This document shows positions 1 to 7,317 of a DNA stretch of 64,000 nt, one piece after another. Under the pieces are notes generated by a model. It did no database searches. It was not told the DNA's origin and saw only the letters and a list, made by a program, of their open reading frames with translations. Position 1 is the stretch's first letter. Each line of letters opens with the position of its first letter. The position numbers and the translations under genes were made by a program. The DNA comes from Collinsella tanakaei YIT 12063. GTDB lineage: Bacteria > Actinomycetota > Coriobacteriia > Coriobacteriales > Coriobacteriaceae. The DNA lies in assembly GCF_000225705.1 (NCBI RefSeq), contig NZ_JH126475.1:1-64000 (forward strand). The letters are read 5' to 3'.

Positions 1-16
1 GGAAGGGGGGACGCGC

Positions 17-280
17 ATGAACGCGAGGCAGGCGATGGACTGGCTGGAGGGCCTCGACCCGGAGGCGGAGATCGCGGTGACGGCCAAGTTCCCGGGACTC
101 GACGGATGGAGGGTGACCAGCTGGGCCGTGTCGACCGGCGAGGCCGAGGGCTGCCCCTCCCTGGAGATCTCCGTGGAGGGGACCGACTTCGACTACCCGG
201 CCCCGTCGAGGGCGCTGCTGGAGGTGCTTCCGGACCTCCTCGACAGGCTCCTCGAGGCGGAGGATTCGGGTTACCTGTAG
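17..280 (+). CDS. Small acidic hypothetical protein
   Basis: This 87-residue open frame begins with ATG behind a G-rich stretch (GGAAGGGGGG, positions 1-10) that can serve as ribosome binding site. The product is acidic, with no cysteine pairs, membrane segment or recognisable motif. I do not recognise the family. It sits next to a transposase remnant and is followed by a strong hairpin, so it probably belongs to accessory DNA. Its GC-rich codon use matches a real gene, but there is no independent support. Confidence 0.5.
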   Translation: MNARQAMDWLEGLDPEAEIAVTAKFPGLDGWRVTSWAVSTGEAEGCPSLEISVEGTDFDYPAPSRALLEVLPDLLDRLLEAEDSGYL

Positions 281-297
281 GACGTGCGGACGGTCGG

Positions 298-323
298 CGG
301 GGCGGGCGCGGGAGCCCGCCCCG
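298..323. other. GC-rich hairpin after the first small gene
   Basis: Arms CGGGGCGGGC (298-307) and GCCCGCCCCG (314-323) form a perfect 10-bp stem with a 6-nt loop, 18 nt past the stop of the upstream small gene. No T-run follows on the + strand, so it is at best a weak or Rho-assisted terminator or an RNA-stabilising stem. Confidence 0.5.
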
Positions 324-329
324 TGGGCC

Positions 330-410
330 TTACCATTTCGGAAAATTTTCGCTTACCAAATCGGAAAGCTCCTTTTACCATTTCGGAAACTTTTACTTGA
401 CCAAATACAG
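330..410. repeat. Iteron-like direct repeats, 22-23 bp period
   Basis: The core ACCATTTCGGAAA or ACCAAATCGGAAA occurs at about 332, 355 and 377, with a decayed fourth copy (ACCAAATAC) at 400. The starts are 23, 22 and 23 bp apart, about two helical turns, and the middle alternates between ATTT and AAAT. The block is AT-rich compared with its surroundings and abuts the broken 5' end of the transposase remnant. Same-face spacing suggests a cooperative protein-binding site (plasmid iteron or autoregulatory operator). Function is inferred only from spacing. Confidence 0.55.
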
Positions 411-788
411 CTGTCCTCGCTGGTCTCGGCGGGGACGCTCTTCACCTACCTCGACCCCGGGCTCACGAAGGCCGGCCCGCTCCCTTCGACCAACAACAGG
501 ATAGAGGGAGGCGTCAACGCCCAGCTCAGGGCTGTTCTCCGCAACCACAGGGGGCTCACGTCCCTGAAGCGCGTGAAGGCCGTGTTCTGGTGGTGCCACG
601 CGCACTCCGGCGACGCGAGGACCGCCAGGGAGAAGCTGGCGACCATGCCGAGGGACGCCGACATCGACCTGCTCTACGACGTCTACCCGTCATCCCCGAA
701 GCAAGGCGATGGGAGGCCGGAATGGGGCGACAGGGCTGTCTGGGAAGAACTCCACCGCAAGGACCCCTTCCCGTTCTGGCTGGATTAG
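408..788 (+). pseudogene. IS1249-type (IS256-like) transposase, C-terminal remnant
   Basis: Reading through the frame that ends at 788 gives about 126 residues containing TNNRIEGGVNAQLR, NHRGL and KAVFWWCHAHS, which match the C-terminal end of IS1249-family transposases as I know them. Full-length members are near 400 residues, so the N-terminal two thirds, including most of the DDE catalytic core, is missing. The only in-frame start in the annotated part (GTG at 573) is inside the conserved region and is not a real start. The break coincides with the iteron-like repeats at 330-410. The DNA after the stop (790-835) may hold the IS right end, but no partner inverted repeat is left in the window. 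Confidence 0.75.
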
Positions 789-1133
789 CATGAGGGGAAC
801 ATGTGTTCTATCGAGACACACTTTTTGTCCTATAAGCCGTAATCGAGCCTCCGTTCCCGCGTTGGGACGGAGGCTTATTCTTCGCCGTTTTACTCCCTTT
901 CACCTGCGATTTCACCATTTACTCCCCGTGTTTCAAGACGGCAAGGCACGGGGCGGCACTCAGGGGAATGGGAGTAAGGATTCATCCTAAGTGAATGAAC
1001 GCGCGGTTTTTGTCCCCGAGGGTGAAACGAGGCCGTTTCTTAGCCCGTGAAACTCAAATCGGGGTTGCAGCGATTGGACTGCCGCTCGGCAACGTCGGTT
1101 CTTCCGCACGACGACCGATAGCGAGGGACGCGG
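789..1133. other. Non-coding stretch after the transposase remnant
   Basis: This 345-bp stretch holds no convincing gene. It contains the hairpin at 846-875 and a distant inverted pair, TTACTCCC (about 889-896) and GGGAGTAA (about 971-978). Open frames crossing it have poor starts and no family resemblance. Confidence 0.5.
846..875 (+). terminator. Intrinsic terminator-like hairpin
   Basis: AGCCTCCGT at 846-854 pairs with ACGGAGGCT at 867-875, with inner CCC/GGG pairing and a one-base bulge. The sequence TTATTCTT follows. It lies 57 nt after the transposase stop and probably ends + strand transcripts from the element. The short, interrupted T-run makes it moderate in quality. Confidence 0.5.
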
Positions 1134-1544
1134 CTATTCCTTGCCCCGCCAGACCTGGTTGTATCGTCTCCAGGCTTTCACCGGGACCGTATCCTTCTCT
1201 CCGTCCTTGAAGGGCGCGTAGAAGACGATGAGGTCGTCGTACAGGTCCGCATACCACCAGTTGTGGAACCTTCCGTTCTCGTGACTGAATATCCGCTCTT
1301 CCATCATGCAACAAGTGAACAGCGGGCCCCTGTCCGGCTCGCCGGGGTTGCCAAGGATTTCGTAGTCTGGCTCTCCGCTCGATTCGCGCTTGCTGTCAAC
1401 GAACCAACCCACCTCGTTGAACAGGAGGTTGTTGAAGCAGATTCCGCTCTTGTGCGCGCTGTCAAGCTCGTTCTTGCCGAGCGATTCGGCATCGATGCGC
1501 CTCATGTAGCGCGAGACTGGGGCGTTTGGACTATCGAAGATCAA
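1134..1544 (-). CDS. Hypothetical protein, probable downstream half of a frameshifted gene
   Basis: This 136-residue frame is rich in aromatic and acidic residues (NWWYADLYDDLIVFYAPF near the C-terminus). The only start near its upstream edge is a TTG at 1544, inside the end of the 65-residue zinc-ribbon frame and in a different phase. The two share a 14-bp overlap and I see no ribosome binding site. The first residues (IFDSPNAPVSRYMRR) read naturally as the continuation of the zinc-ribbon protein. I infer one original gene split by a frameshift, or a translationally coupled pair. The family is not identified. Confidence 0.5.
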   Translation of the reverse strand: MIFDSPNAPVSRYMRRIDAESLGKNELDSAHKSGICFNNLLFNEVGWFVDSKRESSGEPDYEILGNPGEPDRGPLFTCCMMEERIFSHENGRFHNWWYADLYDDLIVFYAPFKDGEKDTVPVKAWRRYNQVWRGKE

Positions 1545-1728
1545 TCATCCTATCGCAGACGCCGCACTTCCAGATTTCGGTTGACAGGCCGTTGTACTCA
1601 AGCTCGAAGAAGGCGAAGTCATCCTGATGGGCTTCGATGACTTCGTTCTCGACGAAGTAGTATTCTGTCTCATCCCCGTCGCAGCTATTTGAAAGGCTGT
1701 TCCCGCATGGGCATGCTAGATGGGCCAT
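1531..1728 (-). CDS. Small zinc-ribbon-like hypothetical protein (possible N-terminal half of a split gene)
   Basis: The 65-residue product starts MAHLACPCGN and ends with WKCGVCDRMIDLR. The two cysteine pairs (CPC near residue 6 and CGVC near residue 55) look like the knuckles of a zinc ribbon. The ATG at 1728 has an AAAGAGGAG-like ribosome binding site just upstream on the minus strand. The protein stops soon after the second knuckle, while the following frame continues in another phase. This suggests a frameshift within a protein of about 200 residues. The role is unknown. Confidence 0.55.
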   Translation of the reverse strand: MAHLACPCGNSLSNSCDGDETEYYFVENEVIEAHQDDFAFFELEYNGLSTEIWKCGVCDRMIDLR

Positions 1729-1930
1729 GAACTCCTCTTTTCAATTATTTGCAGTCGCCGGGTCATGTTCTAGGCTCAATTTGCGCATCCGCCGAATTGC
1801 CGCCGACTTGCGACTGTTCATGGGAATAGACGTCGACAGGAGGCTGGTTCATTTCGCGAATGCGTGGAACCAATGGCAGCGGTACATCTCGATGAAATCC
1901 TGCAACGAACACGGCGCTGTTGGCTTTTCT

Positions 1931-2602
1931 TTAGACGAGCTTCTTGCGCGTCTCTTTCAGTATGCCCTTCTTGAAATCGGACCACTTGCCGAAGAACTTC
2001 TCGTCCGTGGCAGTGACCGCATGCTCCGCGTACTTGATCGCCGTGAGCTCCATGGTACAGATGTAGTCCGCCGCCTGCGAAAGCCGGTACTCGGAGGGCT
2101 GCGCCGATCGGTAGACGACGACGTCCTTCGACAGCGCGTACTCGACCGCGCGATGGAGGGACTCGGCGATGGAGTGCTGGCCGTTGTCGTAGTAGACCTT
2201 GACCATATCGTAGGATTGCAGCTCTGCGAGGTTGTCGAACAGGAAGTTCACGAGGTTCCTCCGCATCGTCCCCGCGAGCTTGTCGAGCGAGGCGAACTGC
2301 TTGGTCGCGTATGCGAAGGTGTGGTACTTCACGGGCATGTGTCGGAAGAAGACTCGGAACGAGCCGAGCAGCATCTTGCGCGTCCTCAGGTCGAGTCCCG
2401 AGTACTGGTCCTTGCCGTTCATGAGCGGCGACGCGTGGAAAGGTATGTCCGGAAGCCCTTTCGTGCGGAGGGCGCTCTCATATGCCTCGATCGAGTCCGC
2501 GATGCTGTCGGATTGGTCGTGCATGACGACGGTGAGCAGGTAGTGGCGGTCGGAGAGGCCGCCGCTTCCCGACTCGTCGACGAAGATGCTGAGTTCTCGC
2601 AT
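1931..2602 (-). CDS. DUF3800 domain-containing protein
   Basis: The product (223 aa from the ATG at 2602) opens with MRELSIFVDESGSGG, the hallmark of DUF3800, a family thought to have an RNase H-like fold. Further acidic positions (VKVYYDNGQ and LSQAADYICTMEL) fit the rest of the domain, and a lysine-rich tail ends it. An alternative ATG lies at 2611, and the open frame runs to 2674. The upstream extension would include a terminator-like hairpin (2625-2645), so I reject the longer start. No good Shine-Dalgarno precedes either ATG. DUF3800 genes are frequent in mobile and defence DNA. The biochemical activity is not established here. Confidence 0.85.
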   Translation of the reverse strand: MRELSIFVDESGSGGLSDRHYLLTVVMHDQSDSIADSIEAYESALRTKGLPDIPFHASPLMNGKDQYSGLDLRTRKMLLGSFRVFFRHMPVKYHTFAYATKQFASLDKLAGTMRRNLVNFLFDNLAELQSYDMVKVYYDNGQHSIAESLHRAVEYALSKDVVVYRSAQPSEYRLSQAADYICTMELTAIKYAEHAVTATDEKFFGKWSDFKKGILKETRKKLV

Positions 2603-2615
2603 TGCTCTCATGGAT

Positions 2616-2672
2616 AAGAAAAAAGCCGGGGAAAACGTCCCCGGCACTTGGAAGCCTTCCATACGGAAAACC
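2616..2672 (-). ncRNA. Structured leader or small RNA ending in an intrinsic terminator, just before the DUF3800 start
   Basis: On the minus strand GCCGGGG (2645-2639), a 7-nt loop and CCCCGGC (2631-2625) form a perfect stem followed by TTTTTTCTT (2624-2616), a textbook intrinsic terminator. It ends only 5-14 nt before the possible DUF3800 starts. Upstream, TTCC/GGAA and TTGG/CCAA pairings (about 2672-2646) can form another small hairpin. With the promoter-like sequence at 2679-2707 this would give an RNA of about 55 nt. Comparative work has described structured RNA motifs next to DUF3800 genes, and I infer this may be one. I have not matched it to a specific consensus. Confidence 0.5.
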
Positions 2673-2678
2673 AATTAC

Positions 2679-2707
2679 CTTGTATCATGTACTGGCCGAA
2701 AATTCAA
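2679..2707 (-). promoter_or_regulatory. Candidate promoter for the DUF3800 leader
   Basis: On the minus strand a -35-like TTGAAT (2707-2702) is separated by 17 nt from a -10-like TACAAG (2684-2679). The start would fall near 2672, just upstream of the hairpins. It overlaps an inverted repeat, GAAAATTC/GAATTTTC, between 2703 and 2724. The match is moderate. Confidence 0.35.
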
Positions 2708-2726
2708 GGACACTCGAATTTTCAAA

Positions 2727-3329
2727 TTAGTCTTTGCAAATAACCTTTGAGCCTTCACCATCAATTACAATTCCCTGACGGTTGTTAATTGGGCATAGAT
2801 TCAAATCCGAAAACTCAGTCATTATTTTCTCGGTAACCTTCTTAAATGGTGCCGTAAGATAATGCGGAAGAACATAGAAATCGATCAAATCAAGCCCTGC
2901 ATCATCTTCCTGTGAGTAGTCCTCCGGCTTTTCATCCATTTGCTCAATATATTGGATGGTAGGAGCGCATATAGCCGCCCCCGCCGATTCACCGATCATC
3001 AGTTTTCCCCTTGCCAATTCCTTCTTCAACAGCTCATCCGTTCCCGTTTTACGGAGCTGGTCCATAAGGAAGAAAGAATTTCCACCGGTAAAATAAATCA
3101 CATCCGCATCTTCAAAAATGGACCGTATCGTTGAATAAGCCTCCGTTGAAATATCAATTTCCGTTACGGCTGCTCCCAGTTTATTGAATAGCTTTCGAGC
3201 CGAGCCGACATAACCGGTGTAGCCTTCACGCAGCGAAGCTGTGGGAATAAATGCGACTTTCTTGTTATCAATTTCTTCTTTTATCAAACTTCCTACACTT
3301 GAAAAGTGCGAACATAAAAACAGCTTCAT
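2727..3329 (-). CDS. Peptidase E-like protein (peptidase S51 family)
   Basis: The 200-residue product has the S51/class I glutamine amidotransferase-like fold signature: FTGGNSFFL near residue 80, the nucleophile elbow GESAGA near residue 113, and LPHYLTAP carrying a candidate catalytic histidine. Family members cleave Asp-containing dipeptides or are cyanophycinase relatives, and the exact substrate cannot be read from sequence. The start at 3329 has a good ribosome binding site (AAAGGAGAAC). The gene is visibly richer in A+T than its surroundings and uses A/T-ending codons. This suggests recent transfer from a low-GC Firmicute. It is flanked by the DUF3800 and Abi genes on the same strand. 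Confidence 0.85.
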   Translation of the reverse strand: MKLFLCSHFSSVGSLIKEEIDNKKVAFIPTASLREGYTGYVGSARKLFNKLGAAVTEIDISTEAYSTIRSIFEDADVIYFTGGNSFFLMDQLRKTGTDELLKKELARGKLMIGESAGAAICAPTIQYIEQMDEKPEDYSQEDDAGLDLIDFYVLPHYLTAPFKKVTEKIMTEFSDLNLCPINNRQGIVIDGEGSKVICKD

Positions 3330-3385
3330 CCATGTTCTCCTTTAGATAGCCCGGAATTGCTCGTCGAGAAGAGGAATGTGCGAGC

Positions 3386-3422
3386 AAAAAAATAGGGCAG
3401 AATCGCTTTCACGATCCCGCCC
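3386..3422 (-). terminator. Intrinsic terminator between the Abi gene and peptidase E
   Basis: Read on the minus strand, GGGCGGGATCG pairs imperfectly with CGATTCTGCCC across a TGAAAG loop (3422-3395) and is followed by TATTTTTTT (3394-3386). It lies 124 nt past the Abi stop and 57 nt before the peptidase E start, so it separates the two transcription units. Confidence 0.65.
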
Positions 3423-3545
3423 CGCAAACCCGAGGGTTTCTAACTAGAGTCCATTATGCAGTTAAACGCCTCTTTGTCAATCCCATGGATGCTTGACGCG
3501 CGCATCAGCACCGAGCAAAGCTTGCGCGCAAGTGGGAAGCAGATC

Positions 3546-4499
3546 CTACCCGAGCCAGGCTTTGAAGACCATCGCGATGAAGTCGTGCGACGAGGCTATC
3601 ACTGTGTTGCCCGCGTACCAGTCGCCGTGAAGCTCGGACCTGTCGGCAAGAGCGAGTAGCCTCTCGGGAGTCCCTTCTGCTTTCTCCCTAGGAACGAATC
3701 GAGAGTAGGCGTAAGCGAGGACGGTCATCTGCAGGATGCGTGGATTGCGCATCTTCGAGCGCCTGAGGCGCTTGGACACGCCGATTTCGCCGAGAGCCGC
3801 GGCCAGCGGCGCGGGGTACCTCAGCTGCGGCGCGCTCGATGACGAGCCGAGCCCGTTCACGATGGCGCTCGAATGCGCCGCGGCGTTTCGCAGCGAGTTC
3901 GCGCGCCTGAGCATGTAGTGCTCGTCCCTCATCTCGGAATCGCCCCATCGATCGGCGCAGAAGAGGTAGAAGTCGGCGAAGGCGCCGAAAGACGACAGCT
4001 CCAGAAAGACCCACGCCGGCATCTCGCCAATCGGGTACCTCGAAACGAGCGATCCGAGGTAGGCGTCGTTTTTCAGGCGGTTGAGCTCTCCCTCCCTGCG
4101 GTTGCGGTCGCCGTGGTTGAGGGCTGCGAGGTAGTCGGAGAAGATCGAGTAGCCGTCCTCGTCCGGCTTTTCGGTGATGCGCTCGACCAGCCTGGTCTTC
4201 GCGGAGTTCTCCACGTCGAGGGTCAGCGGCAGCAGGAAGCTGCGCAGCTCGCGGTCGATGGCGGCGAGGTCGACGAGGTGCCCGAAGTCGAGCCCGGCGT
4301 ATTGGCCGTCTCGCGGCCCGCCTACGCGTTTGGGGAACAACACGCGGTAGGCAGCGAGTCTGAAATAGTGATCTTGGCCGGCCAGGATGCGCGCGGCTTC
4401 CGCTTCGGAGCACAGCTCGAAGGAGACGCCCTTCCGCCTCAGGTGCTCGATCTGCTGTTCTATTGTGAGGATGGGCTTCCTGCTCGGGATATCGGCCAT
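3546..4499 (-). CDS. Abi family protein (Abi_2, HEPN-type abortive infection)
   Basis: The N-terminal part (LTIEQQIEHLRRKG, then DHYFRLAAYRVLF and IDRELRSFLLPL) matches the Abi_2/AbiD-AbiF family. The motif RNAAAH (R-x4-H) near residue 225 is the HEPN ribonuclease signature found in Abi_2 proteins, which kill or arrest phage-infected cells by RNA cleavage. The open frame begins at 4625, but the ATG at 4499 has a proper AGGAG 9 nt upstream and begins where homology starts, giving 317 residues, usual for the family. It stands alone on the minus strand behind its own terminator at 3386-3422. RNase activity is inferred from the motif. Confidence 0.85.
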   Translation of the reverse strand: MADIPSRKPILTIEQQIEHLRRKGVSFELCSEAEAARILAGQDHYFRLAAYRVLFPKRVGGPRDGQYAGLDFGHLVDLAAIDRELRSFLLPLTLDVENSAKTRLVERITEKPDEDGYSIFSDYLAALNHGDRNRREGELNRLKNDAYLGSLVSRYPIGEMPAWVFLELSSFGAFADFYLFCADRWGDSEMRDEHYMLRRANSLRNAAAHSSAIVNGLGSSSSAPQLRYPAPLAAALGEIGVSKRLRRSKMRNPRILQMTVLAYAYSRFVPREKAEGTPERLLALADRSELHGDWYAGNTVIASSHDFIAMVFKAWLG

Positions 4500-5025
4500 C
4501 GTCGGTCTCCTGTCATTGATTTGCAGACCGTATTCTACCAGTATGTTTTCTCGAAACTCTGAAGGCTTGCTTGTCAACTCATGGGCAAGCCCCCCGAGAC
4601 TACTCACTTTGCCCACCGATACCAAAGACCTGTGACCTGCGGTTTTGCGAACGGCTCGAAAACCACCAGCGCTGACTCACTTGCGGTTGAAGCTGGCGGC
4701 TTGCACGCTAAAGGTCGGTTGAGTTTCAAAACGGGCGTTTTCGGCGAAATCGAGCCTCCAAAGGCGGTCCGCCGCGCCCTTTGGGACAAAAACAAAAACT
4801 CAAAACACTGAGTTTGAAAAAAGTTTTTGGAGTTGTCCCAACTTTTGTCCCCGAAGCCGACGAAACAAGACATGGTGTTATTTGGCGGCATTCGGTTCGA
4901 GACGACACCGAAAACTGGGTGCAACTAGAATGACGGGACGACAAATACAGAGCCATCGAGTGGGAATAAGGTTTAAGGAACCAACTTCTGAAAAATCAAA
5001 AATATTAGTGTCTTAACTGACGATT
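4500..5025. other. Non-coding region with several hairpins
   Basis: No credible gene lies in this stretch between the divergent Abi and AAA-ATPase genes. It holds GGCTTGC/GCAAGCC arms (4564-4570 and 4585-4591) and an A-rich block around 4790-4830 where AAACTCA pairs with TGAGTTT. On the minus strand that last stem is followed by TTGTTTTTG, like a terminator. Short frames across the region lack starts and family matches. Confidence 0.45.
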
Positions 5026-5061
5026 ATCGCCTCCTCTGATAAGCTAGGCAGAGGAGGCGAT
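5026..5061 (+). promoter_or_regulatory. Perfect 13-bp inverted repeat enclosing the Shine-Dalgarno of the AAA ATPase
   Basis: ATCGCCTCCTCTG (5026-5038) and CAGAGGAGGCGAT (5049-5061) are exact inverted copies around a 10-nt spacer. The 3' arm contains the ribosome binding site AGAGGAGG, ending 4 nt before the ATG at 5066. Folded in the mRNA, the stem would fully hide the Shine-Dalgarno; in DNA it could be an autoregulatory operator. Confidence 0.7.
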
Positions 5062-5065
5062 TTAC

Positions 5066-6289
5066 ATGAAGCTGTACCATCGCGAGCAATATCTGAAAAA
5101 GATTCGACCGTTCTACGATGACGATCTGATCAAGGTAATCACAGGTATTCGTCGCTGCGGCAAATCGTGCCTCATGGCAACGATTGCCGAAGAACTGAGA
5201 AATCGCGGTGTCGAAGATAAGGACATCATCTACCTCGATCTTGATAAGCGCGGAAACCGCTCGATTAAGACGCCTGAGCAGCTGGAGAAAAAGATCGAGT
5301 CGCTTCTGGCTGACAACGACTTCAAATACCTCTTCATCGATGAGGTGCAGAACGTTCGAGACTACGAGGAGGTCGTGAACGCCTACAACTCGGATGGCGG
5401 CTTCTCGATATTCATCACAGGCTCCAACTCGTATCTGCTGTCTGGCGAGTTGATGACCAAGCTCACGGGCCGATACGTGGAGTTCGAGATGTTCACCCTG
5501 TCCTTTTCCGAGTTCCTCGATATGAAGAGGTTCATGGGCAAGGCGGTCGGTGATGCGCGAATCGAATTTGACGAATATCTACGCTATGGCGGGTTTCCTC
5601 GGTCTCTGGAATACGAAGATCCCGAGGCAAAGGCTCGCTACATCGAGGATGTCGTTGGGCAGATCGTCGACAAGGACATCAGGTCTCGCAACAAGATCCG
5701 GAACATTGACACGTTCAACCGTGTCATGACCTACGTCATCAACAACTATGGTGCGCCAACGAGCCTCACCAACCTTCATGACTATTTCACTAAGACGGAG
5801 CGCATTGCCGTCGAGCGGCGGACAATCGCTTCCTACATCCAGATGCTCGTTGATGCCAAGGTGCTCTACAGATGCGAGAGATTCGACCTTAAGTCCCGCA
5901 AATCGTTGCGTGGCGAGGAGAAGCACTACCTTGCGGATCCGGGTATCTATTTTGCGCGCAACATCGATGTCCGGCTGAATTACGGGCCCTCGTTGGAAAA
6001 CGCTTTGTACATCTATCTCCGCTCGAGGGGATATAAGCTATCCGTAGGCCGCATCGGGAAGCTGGAGTGCGACTTCATAGCCCGCAGGCGCAACGCCTAT
6101 GCCTACATCCAGGTTTCGATGACAATTGCCGATAGGAACGTGGAAGAGCGTGAGTACAGGCCATTCGGCTACATCAGGGACGGGTATCCGCGATACCTTT
6201 TCACGCTTGATCCCCTGCTGCAGGAGAGAGATGGGGTCAGACATCTTAACATGGTGTCGTTTATGAAAGATAATGGCGACCTTATTTGA
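5066..6289 (+). CDS. ATP-binding protein, AAA_14 with DUF4143
   Basis: The 407-residue protein carries a Walker A motif GIRRCGKS near residue 27, a Walker B YLFIDEVQ near residue 90 and sensor-like FITGSNS. These are followed by the FGGFP-like LRYGGFP and a DUF4143 C-terminal half. Near residue 330, LECDFIARR with AYIQVS resembles the PD-(D/E)XK-like core of DUF4143. Such proteins are abundant in gut bacteria, and their cellular role is unproven, with suggestions of toxin or defence function. The gene stands alone with a hidden ribosome binding site and a terminator about 170 bp downstream. Confidence 0.9.
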   Translation: MKLYHREQYLKKIRPFYDDDLIKVITGIRRCGKSCLMATIAEELRNRGVEDKDIIYLDLDKRGNRSIKTPEQLEKKIESLLADNDFKYLFIDEVQNVRDYEEVVNAYNSDGGFSIFITGSNSYLLSGELMTKLTGRYVEFEMFTLSFSEFLDMKRFMGKAVGDARIEFDEYLRYGGFPRSLEYEDPEAKARYIEDVVGQIVDKDIRSRNKIRNIDTFNRVMTYVINNYGAPTSLTNLHDYFTKTERIAVERRTIASYIQMLVDAKVLYRCERFDLKSRKSLRGEEKHYLADPGIYFARNIDVRLNYGPSLENALYIYLRSRGYKLSVGRIGKLECDFIARRRNAYAYIQVSMTIADRNVEEREYRPFGYIRDGYPRYLFTLDPLLQERDGVRHLNMVSFMKDNGDLI

Positions 6290-6669
6290 GCGACGGCCGG
6301 ATTTCTTTGCTTCTCGGTGTATGAGTGACGTGAGTATTAAATGAGGACCATTGACTCACTTGGAATCGGCAAGCCGAGAACTCGTGTTGAAGTTAATGAG
6401 CTTTTGACCAACGGCTCCTGTTACTGAGTGGGAGTAACGAAAAACGACACCGTCCAAGCCCTTGATCTGCGGAAAGGTCAAGGGCTTTTTCATTAGGGCA
6501 ATCTCTGTGACATCCTGCTGTTTGCCCATTGAGATGGAGGTGGCTCGACCCAAATAATAAAGCGAAGCGACGGTAGCGGGGGGCGTGATACTCTGCAACG
6601 ATGCGAAGCCCAAGGATGGGACACAGGAGATTTCCGCCTTCTCGATGCCGGTGAGATGGTTCGGGCAGT
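6290..6669. other. Non-coding region after the AAA ATPase
   Basis: No convincing gene is present. The stretch holds the terminator at 6456-6490 and just before it a GTTACT/AGTAAC inverted pair (about 6420-6438). The 118-residue minus frame covering it has no ribosome binding site or family resemblance. Confidence 0.45.
6456..6490 (+). terminator. Intrinsic terminator downstream of the AAA ATPase
   Basis: AAGCCCTTGA (6456-6465) pairs perfectly with TCAAGGGCTT (6478-6487) across a 12-nt loop, and the T-run covers 6486-6490. It is oriented to end + strand transcripts from the ATPase gene, whose stop is at 6289. Confidence 0.75.
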
Positions 6670-7248
6670 CTAAGTTAATGCTGAACGGTCTCGGTATACC
6701 GTGACCTTGCATGAGTAAACGCGCCAGCAGAATGCGGGGTCGACGTCGATACCGTTCTCACCAAAACAGGAGACGCTCCTAACGCGGCATATAAGCCTTT
6801 CGCCTCCAGCCAGATTCTTGAGGTTCCTTTGGAATAGCAGATCGTCATAGTCGTGGTAGGGCTCGTAAGGCGTCACGGACCCGTCTGCGAGGTGGAATCT
6901 GTAGCCCCACTCCCTGACGGCTTCTGAGCACGGGCGCAATTCGAGCAGATCATTCTCTTTGAGAGAGCTCGCCGACCTCTCGCGGGCAACATCGCGCTCG
7001 ACCTCGCCTTCCCTCCAGGTCGAGCTCGACCACAGTTCTGCTATTCCGATTTTTTCGGTGTCATGTGGATCGTCATTTATGAAGTCGTCCGGAGCTACAT
7101 TCCTAAGGAACGCCCTGGCACCTCGAATGTCGATGGCCTCCTCGAGTGTCCTTGCGGTCGCATATTCTCCCGTCAGGTAGTCCAAGGCACAAAAAGAATC
7201 GCCATCGTAGTCTTCCGGTTTTGGCAGGCCGAGGTCCTCGTCGTTCAT
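6670..7248 (-). CDS. Hypothetical protein
   Basis: The open frame starts at 7293, but the ATG at 7248 is preceded by a strong AAAGGAGAAAAC site and is the likely start, giving 192 residues (MNDEDLGLPKPEDYDGD). The product is soluble, acidic at its N-terminus and rich in arginine toward the C-terminus, with scattered cysteines but no paired knuckles. I do not recognise a family. It lies between the accessory region and the topoisomerase genes, 69 bp downstream of parC on the same strand, though it has its own ribosome site and may have its own promoter. Confidence 0.65.
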   Translation of the reverse strand: MNDEDLGLPKPEDYDGDSFCALDYLTGEYATARTLEEAIDIRGARAFLRNVAPDDFINDDPHDTEKIGIAELWSSSTWREGEVERDVARERSASSLKENDLLELRPCSEAVREWGYRFHLADGSVTPYEPYHDYDDLLFQRNLKNLAGGERLICRVRSVSCFGENGIDVDPAFCWRVYSCKVTVYRDRSALT

Positions 7249-7317
7249 GTTTTCTCCTTTATGCCAATAAAAAACGAGTTCGGCCATTGCCAAATCGGTT
7301 GCGACCGGAGTGCCTTT

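Noticed and set aside
4604-4956. Two minus-strand frames of 76-106 residues upstream of the AAA ATPase
   Set aside because: They run across A/T-rich stems and lack ribosome sites; their apparent peptides look like translated repeats.
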